Shown: positions 1-6,568, counted from the first letter of the stretch. The stretch is 26,064 bases of DNA from an uncultured Faecalibacterium sp. (GCA_900772565.1 CAAHET010000216.1:1-26064); one strand, 5' to 3'. Made by a program: numbers and translations. Notes: a model not told the origin generated them from the sequence alone.

Positions 1-57
1 ATCACGGATCTGGCCGTTGATCTCCAGTTCCTTCGACTTTCCAGCGGTAGCGATAAT
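1..57 (-). CDS. infC: Translation initiation factor IF-3, N-terminal 19 codons (partial, AUU start)
   Basis: Minus-strand reading gives IIATAGKSKELEINGQIRD, which matches the IF-3 N-terminus (the conserved 'INxQIRD/A' segment after a short basic linker); the rest lies beyond the left edge. No ATG, GTG or TTG lies at a sensible distance from a ribosome binding site, but a perfect GGAGGTG (minus strand, positions 69-63) sits 7 nt before ATT at 57-55. IF-3 genes are the classic case of AUU initiation, used for autoregulation, so I place the start there. An in-frame ATG at 102 would add a 15-residue hydrophobic extension unlike IF-3 and has no good ribosome binding site. IF-3 binds the 30S subunit and discriminates initiator tRNA and start codon. 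In Firmicutes rpmI and rplT normally follow, which would be outside this window. Confidence 0.75.
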   Translation of the reverse strand, partial: MIATAGKSKELEINGQIRD

Positions 58-253
58 GAATGCACCTCCAAACAAAATCCATAGTGTTGCAATATTTGGC
101 ATAGAAAACGCGGCCGCCCATATTCTGGACAGCCGCGCGAAATTTCACACAAAGCCGCAGCATTCTCAAAGGAACAAGCTGCTGTTTCGGGTATAGCCCG
201 GGGACATTCTCCCGCAAGGCGAGCGCGGCACAGGCCGTAGCTGCTTTCTTTAC
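58..253 (-). promoter_or_regulatory. infC 5' leader (candidate L20-type autoregulatory leader)
   Basis: About 195 nt separate the promoter at 260-288 from the infC start and hold no convincing gene. The leader can form several hairpins on the minus strand: CGGGTA/TACCCG enclosing a GC-rich region, a GCAGC/GCTGC stem, and CGCGGC/GCCGCG (109-114 with 132-137) followed by U residues. Firmicute infC-rpmI-rplT operons are known to carry a leader through which ribosomal protein L20 represses expression; position and structure fit that, but I did not match the L20 leader consensus itself. Confidence 0.5.
105..137 (-). terminator. Terminator-like hairpin inside the infC leader (possible attenuator)
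   Basis: On the minus strand CGCGGC (137-132) pairs with GCCGCG (114-109) and is followed by TTTT (108-105). The U-run is short, so it may be an attenuator rather than a full terminator. It ends about 50 nt before the AUU start. Confidence 0.35.
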
Positions 254-259
254 CCGGTT

Positions 260-288
260 ATTTTACCACGCTTCACCTGTCCTGTCAA
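260..288 (-). promoter_or_regulatory. Sigma-A promoter for infC
   Basis: On the minus strand TTGACA (288-283), a 17-nt spacer and TAAAAT (265-260): a perfect -35, optimal spacing and a near-consensus -10. It points into the infC leader, with a transcription start expected near 253. Confidence 0.8.
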
Positions 289-371
289 GCACTTTTTATG
301 CGTTCTTTGGAAAATTTATGATTCCGTAGACAGCAGAGCAGGCTGCTGCACTGCAAAACAACTGTGCCTTT

Positions 372-1739
372 TTAGTTTTTCAGCGACTGCATGGGGGCAG
401 GCAGGCGGCCGCCGCGGTTGATGAACACCGAGGGGTCGTGGCTGTTCACCGGCATGATGGGGCCGTAACCCAGCAGGCCGCCGAAGTCCAGCACCTCACC
501 GGCCTTGCGGCCGATGGCGGGGATCACGCGCACGGCGGTGGTCTTGCTGTTCACCATGCCAATGGCGGCTTCGTCCGCGATCAGGGCGCTGATAACGGCA
601 GGGGTGGTGTCGCCGGGGATGATGACCATGTCGATGCCCACAGAGCAGACGGCGGTCATGGCTTCCAGCTTTTCAATGGTCAGGCAGCCGATCTCGGCAG
701 CGTGGATCATACCGGCATCTTCGCTGACCGGGATAAAGGCACCGGACAGGCCGCCGACGTGGTTGGAGGCCATCACGCCGCCCTTCTTCACGGCATCGTT
801 CAGCAGGGCAAGGCAGGCGGTGGTGCCGCAGCAGCCGCAGGTCTCCAGACCCATCTCTTCCAGAATGTTGGCCACGCTGTCGCCGATGGCCGGGGTGGGA
901 GCCAGAGAAAGGTCGATGATACCGGCAGGCACGCCCAGTGCCTTGGAGGCAAGGTTTGCCACCAGCTGGCCCACGCGGGTGATCTTGAAGGCGGTGCGCT
1001 TGACCAGCTCTGCCACCTCGTCAATGGGGGCATCCTTGGGCAGACGTGCCAGCGCGGCGCGCACAGCGCCCGGGCCGGAAACGCCCACATGGATCTCGCA
1101 GTCCGGCTCGCCGGGGCCGTGGAAGGCACCGGCCATGAAGGGGTTATCCTCCGGTGCATTGCAGAACACCACCAGCTTGGCAGCGCCGATGCACTGACGG
1201 TCGGCGGTCAACTCGCTGGCCTTCTTCACAGCCTCGCCCATCAGCTTGATGGCGTCCATGTTCAGGCCGGCCTTGGTGGCGCCGATATTCACCGAGCTGC
1301 ACACGATGTCGGTCTCGGCCAGTGCGCGGGGGATGGACTCGATCAGGCGGCGGTCACCGGCAGAAAAGCCCTTGTGCACCAGTGCGCTGTAACCGCCCAC
1401 AAAGTTGACGCCCACCTTTTTGCCGGCGGCGTCCAGCGTCTTTGCAAAGTCCACGGGGTCTGCCTCCGGGCAGGCACCCAGCAGCATGGCAATGGGGGTA
1501 ACGCTGATGCGCTTGTTGATGATGGGAATACCGTACTCGGCGCTGATGTGTTCCACGGTGGAGACAAGGTTCGCGGCCTTGGTGGTGATCTTGTTGTAGA
1601 TATTCTCGCAGGCCTTTTTGGGGTCCGGGTCGATGCAGTCCAGCAGGCTGATGCCCATGGTCACGGTGCGCACGTCCAGATTATCCTGCGTGAACATCTC
1701 GATGGTTTCGAGGATATCCCCGGTGTTAAACATACTCAT
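372..1739 (-). CDS. UPF0210 / PFL family protein (DUF711)
   Basis: A 455-residue protein, the usual length of the UPF0210 (DUF711, 'PFL family') proteins found in many Firmicutes and archaea. It is mostly Gly/Ala-rich alpha/beta sequence with conserved-looking stretches such as 'CGCCGTTACLALLND' (around residue 300) and 'NHVGGLSGAFIPVSED'. The fold is related to glycyl-radical/PFL-type barrels, but the biochemical role is not established and I do not propose one. The chosen ATG has AAAGGAGC 12 nt upstream; a second ATG two codons in is less well spaced. It follows the ACT-domain gene by 24 nt, a pairing seen in other Firmicutes, so the two probably form an operon and act together. No convincing terminator was found between its stop and the infC promoter. 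Confidence 0.9.
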   Translation of the reverse strand: MSMFNTGDILETIEMFTQDNLDVRTVTMGISLLDCIDPDPKKACENIYNKITTKAANLVSTVEHISAEYGIPIINKRISVTPIAMLLGACPEADPVDFAKTLDAAGKKVGVNFVGGYSALVHKGFSAGDRRLIESIPRALAETDIVCSSVNIGATKAGLNMDAIKLMGEAVKKASELTADRQCIGAAKLVVFCNAPEDNPFMAGAFHGPGEPDCEIHVGVSGPGAVRAALARLPKDAPIDEVAELVKRTAFKITRVGQLVANLASKALGVPAGIIDLSLAPTPAIGDSVANILEEMGLETCGCCGTTACLALLNDAVKKGGVMASNHVGGLSGAFIPVSEDAGMIHAAEIGCLTIEKLEAMTAVCSVGIDMVIIPGDTTPAVISALIADEAAIGMVNSKTTAVRVIPAIGRKAGEVLDFGGLLGYGPIMPVNSHDPSVFINRGGRLPAPMQSLKN

Positions 1740-1763
1740 AGCGGTTGCGGGCTCCTTTCCGGC

Positions 1764-2033
1764 TCAGATGGTGTGCATGGCGTCAAAAACTTCCTGACGG
1801 GTCACGTTGATCTGCATCCCCATCTCGGCGGCAAGCGCATCGGTGCGCTTGTGCAGCTGGTCGTGGTCAACATTGCAGTTGGAAAGATCCACCAGCATGA
1901 TCATGGCAAACATCCCCTGCAGGATGCTCTGGGTCACATCCTCGATGTTGATGTTCAACTCGGTGCACAGACCGGCCACCTTTGCGACAACGCCCACGGT
2001 ATCGTGTCCAATGACGGTAATGAAAGCTTTCAT
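1764..2033 (-). CDS. UPF0237 ACT-domain protein
   Basis: An 89-residue single ACT domain ('MKAFITVIGHDTVGVVAKVAG...'), the length and start typical of UPF0237 proteins, distantly related to the ACT repeats of GcvR. ACT domains bind small ligands, usually amino acids, at dimer interfaces, so this is probably a ligand sensor. The start at 2033 was preferred over an in-frame ATG 14 codons upstream because GAGGGTGG lies about 5-8 nt before it and the family begins at this Met. It precedes the UPF0210 gene in the same operon. The amino acid or other ligand sensed cannot be read from sequence. Confidence 0.9.
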   Translation of the reverse strand: MKAFITVIGHDTVGVVAKVAGLCTELNINIEDVTQSILQGMFAMIMLVDLSNCNVDHDQLHKRTDALAAEMGMQINVTRQEVFDAMHTI

Positions 2034-2100
2034 GGTTTCCACCCTCGTTTTCCTTATAGTGATTGGTGCCGCCAAAGACCCGGCACACGCTTACCCTTCC

Positions 2101-2109
2101 AGTATAGCA
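2101..2109 (-). promoter_or_regulatory. Extended -10 promoter for the ACT/UPF0210 operon
   Basis: Minus strand TGCTATACT (2109-2101) is an extended -10 element. The -35 region (TGTTCA, 17 nt upstream) is weak, as is common when the TGn extension is present. The transcript would have a leader of roughly 60 nt. Confidence 0.55.
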
Positions 2110-2207
2110 GATTTAGCAAATTTTGAACACACTTTTTGTAAAAAAGAGCAGAATACAGGGGTAAAAGACATTCTATATAAAAATCAAGTGCAATCTGCCG
2201 GGGCTTG

Positions 2208-2216
2208 TGCTATACT
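2208..2216 (+). promoter_or_regulatory. Extended -10 promoter for the lrp-aminotransferase-ispE operon
   Basis: TGCTATACT at 2208-2216 is an extended -10, identical to the divergent one at 2109-2101; a second TATACT directly abuts it at 2217-2222. No clear -35 is seen. A small CACGG/CCGTG hairpin (2231-2244) lies in the leader before the ribosome binding site. Confidence 0.5.
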
Positions 2217-2271
2217 TATACTTAATTTCCCACGGATTTCCGTGTAGAGGGTTGATAAGGAGTATATGACA

Positions 2272-2751
2272 ATGGAACAGCTTTTGAAGATTCTGGAAAA
2301 CAACGCCCGGCTGCCCGTGGAGGACATTGCCACCATGCTGAACAAATCCCCCGCCGAGGTGGCGGCGATGATGGACCTTGCCCGGGCGCAGGGCATCATC
2401 AAAGGCTACAAGACCCTTGTGGACTGGGAAAAGGCCAAGGTGAACCGCGTGGAGGCGGTCATCGAGCTGAACGTCAGCCCCAAAAAGAGCCGCGGCTTTG
2501 ACGAGATTGCAGCCACCATTGCCGCCTTTGACGAGGTGGAGAGCGTGCTGCTGATGAGCGGCGGGTACGATCTGCAGCTGGTGATCAAGGGGCAGACCTT
2601 CCAGGAGATCGCCCTGTTTGTGGCAAAGCGGCTGTCGCCGCTGGATGATGTGCTGTCCACCGCCACCCATTTTGTGCTGCGCACCTACAAAAAAGAGGGG
2701 CGGCTGTATCAGGATGAAGAAATTGATGAAAGAGAGTGCACGGTGCTGTGA
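2272..2751 (+). CDS. Lrp/AsnC family transcriptional regulator
   Basis: A 159-residue protein with an N-terminal winged helix-turn-helix (about residues 5-45, 'LLKILENNARLPVEDIATML') and a C-terminal RAM/ACT-like ligand and oligomerisation domain (about 60-140, including the 'SGGYDLQLVIKG' segment). Lrp/AsnC proteins are DNA-binding octamers or dimers that respond to amino acids. AAGGAG ends 9 nt before the ATG at 2272; the in-frame ATG at 2266 would be only 3 nt from it, so the second Met was chosen. It overlaps the aminotransferase gene (TGATG), so the two are co-translated, and it is divergent from an ACT-domain operon. It most likely regulates its own operon and perhaps the divergent one. 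Confidence 0.92.
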   Translation: MEQLLKILENNARLPVEDIATMLNKSPAEVAAMMDLARAQGIIKGYKTLVDWEKAKVNRVEAVIELNVSPKKSRGFDEIAATIAAFDEVESVLLMSGGYDLQLVIKGQTFQEIALFVAKRLSPLDDVLSTATHFVLRTYKKEGRLYQDEEIDERECTVL

Positions 2752-3935
2752 TGGATTATGATAAACTGATCGCGCCTGCCGCCAAGGCCATGCGCCCCTC
2801 CGGCATCCGCAAATTTTTCGATCTGGCCGCCGAAATGCCCGAGTGCATCAGCCTTGGCGTGGGCGAGCCGGACTTCAAGACCCCGTGGGCTGTGCGCGAA
2901 GCCGGCATCGACAGCCTTGAGCACGGCCGCACCCGCTATACCTCCAACGCCGGCTTAAAGGAACTGCGCGCCGAGATCAGCCGGTATCTGGAGCGGCGCA
3001 TGAACCTGCGCTACGACCCCATGCGGCAGATTTTGGTGACCGTGGGTGGCAGCGAAGCCATTGATATGTGCATCCGCACGCTGGTAAAGCCCGGGGACGA
3101 GGTGATCATCCCGGAGCCCTGCTTTGTGTGCTACGAGCCCATCACCACCCTGTCCGGCGGCGTGCCGGTGCACGTTGCCTGCCGTCAGGAGGACGAATTC
3201 CGTCTGCGTGCCGATGCACTGAAAGCCGCCATCACCCCCAAGACCAAGCTGGTCATCATGCCCTTCCCCAACAACCCCACCGGTGCGGTGATGGAGCGGG
3301 AGGATCTGGAGGCCGTGGCCGAGGTGCTGCGCGGCACCGACATCATGGTGCTGTCGGACGAGATCTACGCCGAGCTGAACTACGGCCTGCGGCCGCACGT
3401 TTCCATTGCCACTCTGCCCGGTATGGCAGAGCGCACCATCGTGGTGAACGGCTTTTCCAAGAGCTACGCCATGACCGGCTGGCGGCTGGGCTACGCCTGC
3501 GGCCCGGAGGCGGTCATTAAAATCATGACCAAGATCCACCAGAGTGCTATCATGAGCGCTCCCACCACCAGCCAGTACGCCGCCATCACCGCCCTGAAAG
3601 AGTGCGATGGCGAGATCGACCGGATGCGGGACGAGTACAATATGCGCCGCCGCTTGGTGGTGCGCAGCTTCAACGATATGGGCCTGACCTGCTTCGAGCC
3701 TCGGGGCGCGTTCTACGCCTTCCCCTGCATCAAGAGCACCGACATGAGCAGTCAGGAGTTCTGCACAAAGCTTTTGGAGCAAAAGCACGTTGCCATCATC
3801 CCCGGCGATGCCTTTGGCGCTTCCGGTGATGGTTACTGCCGCGTCTCTTACGCTTACAGCGTGGAGCACCTGACCGAAGCGCTGAAGCGCATCCGGGAGT
3901 TTTTGGTGGAAAACAACATCTACCACGGCAACTGA
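2751..3935 (+). CDS. PLP-dependent aminotransferase, class I/II
   Basis: A 394-residue fold-type I aminotransferase. Seen are the N-terminal 'GVGEPDFKTP' (about 36-45), the 'PFPNNPTGAV' loop with its substrate-carboxylate/PLP Asn (about 174-175), 'LSDEIYAEL' with the PLP-pyridine Asp203, and 'FSKSYAMTGWRLGY' with Schiff-base Lys237; a C-terminal Arg in 'YCRVSYA' would bind the substrate carboxylate. The family moves amino groups between amino acids and 2-oxo acids in the cytoplasm; aromatic or aspartate-type specificity is possible but cannot be fixed. The ATG at 2751 overlaps the regulator's stop codon; an upstream in-frame GTG at 2736 is less likely. The Lrp partner suggests amino-acid-responsive control. 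Confidence 0.93.
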   Translation: MDYDKLIAPAAKAMRPSGIRKFFDLAAEMPECISLGVGEPDFKTPWAVREAGIDSLEHGRTRYTSNAGLKELRAEISRYLERRMNLRYDPMRQILVTVGGSEAIDMCIRTLVKPGDEVIIPEPCFVCYEPITTLSGGVPVHVACRQEDEFRLRADALKAAITPKTKLVIMPFPNNPTGAVMEREDLEAVAEVLRGTDIMVLSDEIYAELNYGLRPHVSIATLPGMAERTIVVNGFSKSYAMTGWRLGYACGPEAVIKIMTKIHQSAIMSAPTTSQYAAITALKECDGEIDRMRDEYNMRRRLVVRSFNDMGLTCFEPRGAFYAFPCIKSTDMSSQEFCTKLLEQKHVAIIPGDAFGASGDGYCRVSYAYSVEHLTEALKRIREFLVENNIYHGN

Positions 3936-3947
3936 GGAGGAACACAG

Positions 3948-4832
3948 ATGGAACGGCGAGAGCAGAAAAACGCAGTGACCGTGCTGGCTCCGGCCAAGCT
4001 CAATCTGGCACTGGATGTGGTGGGGCTGCTGCCCAACGGCTACCATGCGCTGGACATGACCATGCAGACCATCACCCTGTACGAGCGGGTGGTGCTGCGC
4101 CGCAGCGCCGGGCTCAGTCTGCGTCTGCCGGGCAGCCTTGTGCAGCCCAACGATAAAAATACCGCCATCAAGGCGGCGCTGGCGTTCTTCCACTACACCG
4201 GGCTGCTGGCGGGGGTGGATATCACCATCTACAAAAATACCCCGGTGCGGGCTGGTATGGCTGGCGGCAGCGCAGACGCCGCCGCCGTGCTGGTGGGTCT
4301 GAACGCCCTGTACGGTGCGAAGCTTTCCATGAGTGAGCTGTGTGCGCTGGGTGCAGGCATCGGTGCGGACGTGCCCTTTGCCCTGATGGGCGGCACCTGC
4401 CGGGTGCAGGGTGTGGGCGACCTGCTCAAGGCGCTGCCGCCTGTGCCGGACTGCTGGTTCACGGTGGTGATGCCGGACTACGGCGTGTCCACCCCGGAAG
4501 CCTTTGCTGCCTACGATATCGTGGGCAGCAGCACCCACCCGGACTGCGAGGCGCAGGAAGCAGCCATCCGCGCCGGAGACTTGGACGCTGTATGCGCTGC
4601 CGCCGGCAATGCGCTGGAAGAGTGCAGCGGCGCAAAGGATAACGAGGCTATCAAAGCACTGCTCCGGGCGCACGGCGCTGTCACCGCGCTGATGACCGGC
4701 AGCGGTGCGGCAGTGTTCGGCGTGTTCCGGGATGAAGCCGCCGCCAGAGCCGCCGCAGCGGCAGCAAAGCGGCAGTGGCCGCAAGTCTACGTTGCCAAGC
4801 CCGACCGCGGCGGTGCTCGGGTGATCCGCTAA
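3948..4832 (+). CDS. ispE: 4-diphosphocytidyl-2-C-methyl-D-erythritol kinase
   Basis: A 294-residue GHMP-family kinase that phosphorylates CDP-methylerythritol at the 2-hydroxyl in the MEP (non-mevalonate) isoprenoid pathway. Hallmarks are 'APAKLNLALDVVGLLPNGYH' with the catalytic Lys at about 17, the GHMP ATP-binding loop 'AGMAGGSADAAAVL' (about 102-115; usually GLGGGSSDAA, so slightly divergent) and 'GADVPFALMGGT' with the catalytic Asp at about 141; a C-terminal 'MTGSGAAVFGVF' closes the domain. The start has GAGGAGG a few nt upstream. It lies 12 nt after the aminotransferase gene, so it is probably in the same operon although the pathways are unrelated. Confidence 0.96.
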   Translation: MERREQKNAVTVLAPAKLNLALDVVGLLPNGYHALDMTMQTITLYERVVLRRSAGLSLRLPGSLVQPNDKNTAIKAALAFFHYTGLLAGVDITIYKNTPVRAGMAGGSADAAAVLVGLNALYGAKLSMSELCALGAGIGADVPFALMGGTCRVQGVGDLLKALPPVPDCWFTVVMPDYGVSTPEAFAAYDIVGSSTHPDCEAQEAAIRAGDLDAVCAAAGNALEECSGAKDNEAIKALLRAHGAVTALMTGSGAAVFGVFRDEAAARAAAAAAKRQWPQVYVAKPDRGGARVIR

Positions 4833-4842
4833 AAAAGTATAA

Positions 4843-4891
4843 ACCTCCTTCCCGCAGGGCATACTGGCCCCAAAGGAAGGAGGTCTTTTTT
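4843..4891 (+). terminator. Terminator hairpin whose 3' arm is the ribosome binding site of the next gene
   Basis: ACCTCCTTCC (4843-4852) pairs perfectly with GGAAGGAGGT (4875-4884), with an inner GGGC/GCCC pairing, followed by CTTTTTT (4885-4891). It terminates the ispE operon. The 3' arm contains AGGAGG, 8 nt before the GTG start at 4892, so folding of the hairpin would hide this ribosome binding site. Confidence 0.8.
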
Positions 4892-5098
4892 GTGCAGACC
4901 TTTTACAAAATCTGCCTGCTGCTGCTCATCGTGGGCGGCGTGAACTGGGGGCTTGTGGGGCTGTTTCAGTTCGACCTTGTGGGCTGGCTGCTGGGCGGCA
5001 GCACCTCGGTGTGGTCCCGCATCGTGTTTGCGCTGGTGGGCTTGGCCGCCCTTGGCTGCATCCCGGAACTGTTCACCGAGGAACCGGAGGAAGAATAA
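4892..5098 (+). CDS. Small DUF378 membrane protein
   Basis: A 68-residue protein with two hydrophobic segments (about residues 5-27 and 42-58) joined by 'FDLVGWLLGGSTSVWSR', and an acidic tail (TEEPEEE). Length, the 'GGVNWGLVGLFQFDLV' motif and 'RIVFALVGLAALG' identify the DUF378 family of small two-pass membrane proteins, of unknown function. The GTG start is chosen because AGGAGG lies 8 nt upstream; the ribosome binding site is part of the terminator hairpin, which suggests expression depends on readthrough or on unfolding by ribosomes or a factor. There is no room for a separate promoter between ispE and this gene. Confidence 0.85.
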   Translation: MQTFYKICLLLLIVGGVNWGLVGLFQFDLVGWLLGGSTSVWSRIVFALVGLAALGCIPELFTEEPEEE

Positions 5099-5099
5099 C

Positions 5100-5138
5100 A
5101 AAACGGCTGCTGTACTTTTGCGTGCAGCAGCCGTTTTC
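5100..5138. terminator. Bidirectional intrinsic terminator
   Basis: A perfect 13-bp stem, AAAACGGCTGCTG (5100-5112) with CAGCAGCCGTTTT (5125-5137), with A- and T-rich flanks. It ends the DUF378 transcript and could also stop the convergent gene at 5186-5830. Confidence 0.85.
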
Positions 5139-5185
5139 AGGTTATAGTTTTTCCAGCGAAAATATAAAATATTTTTCCGCGTAGC

Positions 5186-5830
5186 TTACTTGTCGTTATC
5201 CACATCGTCCCAGCCGATAAGGTCGGGCAGGGTCAAAGTTTCGTCCGAGCAGTGGTGGCTTGCGCAGCGCTGATCGGCAGCTTTCGTATGTATCACCTCG
5301 CGGGCAAGCTCCCGGATAGCAGTGCAGTCCTCTGGCAGGTCGGTCTGGCTGCGGCCGGAGTGGGTGAATAGGATCTGTCCCTCGTGGCCGACGATTAGGG
5401 TCATGGGCAAAATCTGCGGGGCATTGCGGTCGTAATGATAACCGGCATCCCGGGCACTTTTGTAGATGCGCTGGGCAGAAAAGCTCCAGCTCAGAAGCCC
5501 GCGTGCCTGTTCCACCCCCAAATAGCTGTACAACACACCCGGCGCATCGCAGATGATGGGGAAGGGAAACTCCTTCCCCTGCGTAGCTTCGGCCACCGCG
5601 CGGGGGGCTGTGCGCACCACGCAGGCCAGCCGCACACCCCGCAGCCGCGGCAGGGTCTTTAAGTAGCGGGTCAGGTATTCCCTGGTGACCGGGTGGTCGA
5701 ACCCGGGCAGAAAGATCATGCACAGGGGCTCGGTGCCCGCACACAGGGCGTAAAAATCGTTGCCGGGGGTGGTGGGGGTGTCAAAGGTGAACCGGGGAAT
5801 GGAAGTACCAACCAGATGCTCAGAGCTCAT
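5186..5830 (-). CDS. Redoxin-like (AhpC/TSA fold) protein lacking the usual peroxidatic Cys
   Basis: A 214-residue protein resembling the thioredoxin-fold AhpC/TSA (redoxin) group: 'LCMIFLPGFDHPVTREYLTRYL' matches the beta strand and helix that normally hold the peroxidatic Cys (F-T-x-V-C-P/T), but the Cys position here is occupied by residues of 'FDHPVTRE'. Later 'FPFPIICDAPGVLYSYLGV' matches the family's second half and 'MTLIVGHEGQILFTHSG' its C-terminal strand. Cys residues exist elsewhere (for example in 'LCMIF' and the C-terminal 'CASHHC'), so activity is uncertain. The start is ambiguous: the ATG at 5830 is 14 nt from AAAGGA, and one at 5845 is too close to it. The 5' end abuts a terminator, so it probably has its own promoter or depends on readthrough. 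Confidence 0.75.
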   Translation of the reverse strand: MSSEHLVGTSIPRFTFDTPTTPGNDFYALCAGTEPLCMIFLPGFDHPVTREYLTRYLKTLPRLRGVRLACVVRTAPRAVAEATQGKEFPFPIICDAPGVLYSYLGVEQARGLLSWSFSAQRIYKSARDAGYHYDRNAPQILPMTLIVGHEGQILFTHSGRSQTDLPEDCTAIRELAREVIHTKAADQRCASHHCSDETLTLPDLIGWDDVDNDK

Positions 5831-5861
5831 GCCGCAATTGCACATCCTTTCAAATGGTGAT

Positions 5862-5911
5862 AAAAAAATCCACAGCCGTGCCCTGTGTTTGCAGGGGCAC
5901 AAGCGGTGGAT
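5862..5911 (-). terminator. Strong minus-strand terminator after the structured RNA
   Basis: On the minus strand ATCCACCGCTTGTGCCCCTG pairs with CAGGGCACGGCTGTGGAT (arms 5911-5892 and 5885-5868) with few mismatches, followed by TTTTTTT (5868-5862). It closes the transcript coming from the RNA candidate and the DUF1292 gene on the right. Confidence 0.85.
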
Positions 5912-5925
5912 TGGATTACTATAAA

Positions 5926-6102
5926 GATCCCGCCCGGTCGTCTGCGGTCAATCAAACCTACCCTTACGGACAGGTGGGTGCCCTGTCTCCGGAATCACGC
6001 TTCCTCATCGAGCCTCCATGGTCGACCCATGGCGGGGAGGTCTGCAATCCACCGGAGAACTCCGAGCTCCCGTTGAATGATTAGTAGGATCATACAAACC
6101 GC
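5926..6102 (-). ncRNA. Structured RNA candidate, possibly 6S-like
   Basis: This 177-nt stretch has no gene on either strand but can fold as a long rod. Pairs found: 5944-5948/6098-6102, 5950-5954/6078-6082, 5988-5992/6052-6056, 6013-6015/6038-6040 and 6016-6021/6027-6032, with a side hairpin 5969-5974/5982-5987 in what would be the 3' strand of a central bubble. A rod of this length with a central bubble is the architecture of 6S RNA (RNA-polymerase regulator). The minus strand is chosen because a strong terminator with seven U residues follows at 5862-5911, while the plus strand has none. It could instead be a structured 3' UTR of the DUF1292 mRNA. No tmRNA, RNase P or SRP signature is present. 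Confidence 0.45.
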
Positions 6103-6152
6103 AACAAATCGAGCCGGGCAGGAAGTCTTGCACGGTCAATCCGTCAAAGGAC

Positions 6153-6467
6153 TTACTCGATATCGTAGTCCTCGCTCAGACGCTGTTCGAACAGCTTGCT
6201 GACTTCCATCAGCACCTCGTCGTCCTCTACAACGTCCAGATATTCGCCTTCGTCGTCCTCCCCGACACTCAGGATCACCAGCTGGGCGTCCTCGTTCAGG
6301 TCCTCTTCGTTCTCGGCGTATTCCACAACAGCCAGATAATGCACGCCCTTGTGGTCCAGCGCATCGATCACCTCAAAGGTGACCTCGTTGCCGTCCTCGT
6401 CCTCAAGGGTCATCAGGTCAGGCTGGTATTCTTCCTCAGTATTGGGGTTCTTGATCTCGTCAGACAT
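6153..6467 (-). CDS. DUF1292 family protein
   Basis: A 104-residue, very acidic soluble protein ('MTLEDEDGNEVTFEVIDALDHKGVHYLAVVEY...' and C-terminal 'EVSKLFEQRLSEDYDIE'), matching DUF1292, a small family widespread in Firmicutes (B. subtilis YrzB). Its function is unknown. In many relatives it lies beside ruvX/yrrK and alaS; here ruvX is 1 kb away on the same strand but separated by an oppositely oriented gene. AGGAG lies 6 nt before the ATG. A strong promoter sits about 70 nt upstream, and no terminator is seen before 5911, so the transcript may continue through the structured RNA. Confidence 0.92.
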   Translation of the reverse strand: MSDEIKNPNTEEEYQPDLMTLEDEDGNEVTFEVIDALDHKGVHYLAVVEYAENEEDLNEDAQLVILSVGEDDEGEYLDVVEDDEVLMEVSKLFEQRLSEDYDIE

Positions 6468-6539
6468 AATACGCTCCTGTATTGCTTCATCACAAAAAGC
6501 AGTTGATGCTGCGGGCTGCACCCCGCTTGGTCTGCTTAT

Positions 6540-6568
6540 AGTGTAGCGTGTTTTGCCCGGTTCGTCAA
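6540..6568 (-). promoter_or_regulatory. Promoter for the DUF1292 gene
   Basis: On the minus strand TTGACG (6568-6563), a 17-nt spacer and TACACT (6545-6540). The start is expected near 6533, giving a leader of about 66 nt. Confidence 0.75.

Noticed and set aside
2..217. 71-codon minus-strand open frame at the left edge
   Set aside because: It overlaps the infC start in another frame, has no good ribosome binding site and no recognisable domain; it lies in the infC leader.
438..2126. Long plus-strand open frame opposite the UPF0210 and ACT genes
   Set aside because: His/Gly/Ala-rich shadow of the real minus-strand genes, produced by GC-rich codon use.
2955..4862. Long minus-strand frame opposite the aminotransferase and ispE
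   Set aside because: Antisense shadow; the plus-strand proteins carry full family motifs.
5926..6102. SRP RNA (GGTGCCCTGT resembles part of the Bacillus Alu domain)
   Set aside because: The match is about 10 nt, in the wrong arrangement, and the invariant GGAA S-domain motif is missing; the plus strand also lacks a terminator.
6182..6195. Palindrome GCTGTTCGAACAGC as an operator
   Set aside because: It lies inside the DUF1292 coding region near its 3' end and follows from the codons there.
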